Shown: piece after piece, positions 62,633 to 64,000 of the stretch
Numbering within the stretch: position 1 is the first letter of the stretch
How the letters are laid out: each line of letters starts with the position of its first letter
Source: JAJEFO01 sp965221845
Lineage (GTDB): Bacteria > Pseudomonadota > Alphaproteobacteria > Rhodobacterales > Rhodobacteraceae
Length of the DNA: 64,000 bases
Reading direction: 5' to 3'
Assembly: GCA_965221845.1 (NCBI GenBank)
Contig: OZ244919.1
Coordinates: 3,162,001-3,226,000, forward strand
Notes under the pieces: model-generated
The model's database searches: none
Told to the model about the DNA's origin: nothing
Seen by the model: only the letters and a program-made list of their open reading frames with translations
Position numbers and translations under genes: made by a program

Positions 62633-63739
62633 TCATCTGCCGTGTCGCGGTATGTAGTACAGGTCCACCTCACCGGGCTTCTGCGTCTTGTCGCCGTAAA
62701 GTGCGGTCTGAGTCGGCGTCTTGTAGGGCGCTGGGCGTTCTTGGAGTTCGTGGTCGGGCAGTAGTCTGTCAATGACTCGCACCACGATGTCTCGGGTCCG
62801 CTTTCGCGCGTCGGTGCGCACGCACCACACGGCATTTGCAAGGGTCCGCTTCATTGTCGCCCTGAAGCAGGCGGCCAAAGTTGCTTCATACCGCTCTGGG
62901 TTTTCGAACTTCTGATCGGTGCGCCAGTCGGGCCGGCATGCCCCCACTCCCAGTGCCCACAGCCGAAGCCAGCTATCGGCTCGATAGTTGGTCACTCCCA
63001 GATAGGGTGGAGACGTGAGTACGAGCCCAGCGTCCTCATCGTCTCTGGGCAGTTCTGTCGCGGCGTCACCCAGGGCCACTTTTGGGCGTTTCGTGCCTAT
63101 TGGTTTGGGTATTCCCTTTGCGTAGCGCCATTCCGCTCGGCGCTGCAGGAATGTACAGGCGTCGATTTCAGGTGGGCGTTCAAGGCCCTTGCTGCGCCAC
63201 CAACGGACGCAGTAGTCTGGAGCCATCGCTCGTGCCTGCCGGAGCTGGTTTGATAGGCCATTCCCGAGCTTGCCGTGCAAATGCTGGATCAGCAGCGCTG
63301 CAACCGTCCGATCGAGTCTGTTACGTCGCCAGTCCAGTTCTCTACGCGCGGCGTTGATGAATCCAAGCACGCCGCTGCAGAACGCCATCTCCTGAAACTC
63401 GTCCTCTGACTGTTGATCGTCGTCGGTGGCGCTTTCGAAGATATCGGCTATTCGCCCCTTCACTGCCCCGAGCCGCGGGTGTGGGTCGATCTTGGTCTTC
63501 GTGTACAGCCACGCGACGGGGTTGATGTCTGCAGCGACTGCGGGTATGCCCATCGTCATCGCGACGAACGGCACGGTCCCTCGACCGCAGAACGGGTCGA
63601 TCACCGCGTATCCTGGCTTCGCGTGTCGCCGAATCGTCTCAGTGACAAATTCGATGGGAAACATCGCGTAGTACGGCCCAAGCCGTACCCACCGGCCCGG
63701 CGCTGTCTTCGCCGACAGGTCGGGCACGAACCTGTCCAT
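62633..63739 (-). CDS. site-specific DNA methyltransferase (N4-cytosine/N6-adenine type)
   Basis: A 368-residue SAM-dependent enzyme. The SAM-binding motif is DPFCGRGT at 48-55, and the catalytic TSPPY is at 242-246 (LTSPPYLGVTNYRADSW). The about 190 residues between them may hold the target-recognition region, as in alpha-type enzymes. TSPPY is more often seen in N4-cytosine enzymes. Its ATG overlaps the stop of the upstream gene (TAATG). It is less GC-rich than the core genes and lies beside insertion sequences, suggesting horizontal transfer. A restriction partner may lie outside the window. Confidence 0.88.
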   Translation of the reverse strand: MDRFVPDLSAKTAPGRWVRLGPYYAMFPIEFVTETIRRHAKPGYAVIDPFCGRGTVPFVAMTMGIPAVAADINPVAWLYTKTKIDPHPRLGAVKGRIADIFESATDDDQQSEDEFQEMAFCSGVLGFINAARRELDWRRNRLDRTVAALLIQHLHGKLGNGLSNQLRQARAMAPDYCVRWWRSKGLERPPEIDACTFLQRRAEWRYAKGIPKPIGTKRPKVALGDAATELPRDDEDAGLVLTSPPYLGVTNYRADSWLRLWALGVGACRPDWRTDQKFENPERYEATLAACFRATMKRTLANAVWCVRTDARKRTRDIVVRVIDRLLPDHELQERPAPYKTPTQTALYGDKTQKPGEVDLYYIPRHGR

Positions 63740-64000
63740 TACCCCATCGGTCCTGGATCATTGAAGAGTTCCGCGAGCATGCGATGTCCCCGGCGCAGCG
63801 GGATCGCGGCGTGCGCGTTGGCTCGGATAAGGGGGATGAATCCGTCGCGGTATAGGTGACTGTACAGGTCGTCGATGATGTCCAGAGCGTCGCCGAGCCG
63901 CGGAAAGGCGTCGACGCTCGCACTGTTGGGCTTCTCGCCGACCTTGTTGACGATGGGGGTCATCAGCACAGCATGCTGCCCGTTGCGGCTCTTGTACATG
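63739..64000 (-). CDS. C-terminal part of an unknown protein coupled to the methyltransferase
   Basis: The frame is open to the window edge; 86 residues from an ATG at 63999 are visible, which may be internal. The sequence (TPIVNKVGEKPNSASVDAFP, then DDLYSHLYRDGFIPLI and GHRMLAELFND) is not recognised. Its TAA overlaps the methyltransferase ATG by one base, so the two are made together. A restriction endonuclease or its subunit is possible by context only. Confidence 0.55.
   Translation of the reverse strand, partial: MYKSRNGQHAVLMTPIVNKVGEKPNSASVDAFPRLGDALDIIDDLYSHLYRDGFIPLIRANAHAAIPLRRGHRMLAELFNDPGPMG

Overview
The window is high-GC bacterial DNA and most probably comes from an alphaproteobacterium of the Rhodobacterales type. 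That placement rests on the DUF2312/GapR-like, DUF4167 and DUF1638 genes, the gene order lptF-lptG-lptD-surA-pdxA-ksgA, an acetyltransferase-type metA, a non-pyrrolysine MttB-family gene with a separate corrinoid protein, and an XRE/DUF2083 regulator beside a CrbS/CrbR-like sensor pair. No rRNA, tRNA, CRISPR array or phage module was recognised.

Layout. 1-4342: short-chain fatty acid/acetate sensing (end of a ScfR-type regulator, response regulator, small membrane protein, SLC5-histidine kinase). 4355-6756: small genes, a GapR-like nucleoid protein and an iron-type ABC permease. 7122-7963: a secreted protein whose signal peptide is thrown out of frame by an 11-base C tract. 8057-10218: a complete but frameshifted ISAs1-type element with a DruA-like (DUF4338) head and perfect 10-bp target duplications. 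10675-21564: housekeeping core (prfA-prmC, DUF4167, then the minus-strand lptFG-lptD-surA-pdxA-ksgA operon and divergent holC). 21606-25116: retropepsin-like protein, then a TetR gene cut after its third codon by an IS1634-family element, then metA. 27490-37011: a nine-gene aminosugar operon (nagB, SIS, nagA, ceramidase-like hydrolase, ABC transporter, N-acylglucosamine 2-epimerase) with two matching promoter-operators, lying between a decayed copy of an eamA 3' end (27053-27310) and the intact eamA (37061-37975). 38342-42675: second EamA transporter, guaA, MttB-family methyltransferase. 42956-49493: SDR plus membrane protein, DegP-like protease, DUF1638, a beta-helical secreted protein, with long stretches of debris and a 25-base G run. 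50429-56499: purine catabolism (guaD, xdhC-xdhB-xdhA). 56801-57505: corrinoid protein. 57626-64000: insertion-sequence graveyard (ISKra4, IS5) with an AbiEii-like gene broken at both ends, then a less GC-rich DNA methyltransferase pair at the edge.

How it fits together. The left and middle are ordinary chromosome: envelope biogenesis, translation termination, pyridoxal, GMP and methionine synthesis. Overlaid are catabolic operons (aminosugar, purine, methylated amine) and at least four insertion sequences. Three of these have target duplications that can be read directly, so the pre-insertion sequence can be reconstructed; two sit inside identifiable genes (TetR and AbiEii-like). The least ordinary features are the homopolymer at the start of the secreted gene, the twin operators of the aminosugar operon and the eamA duplication around it.
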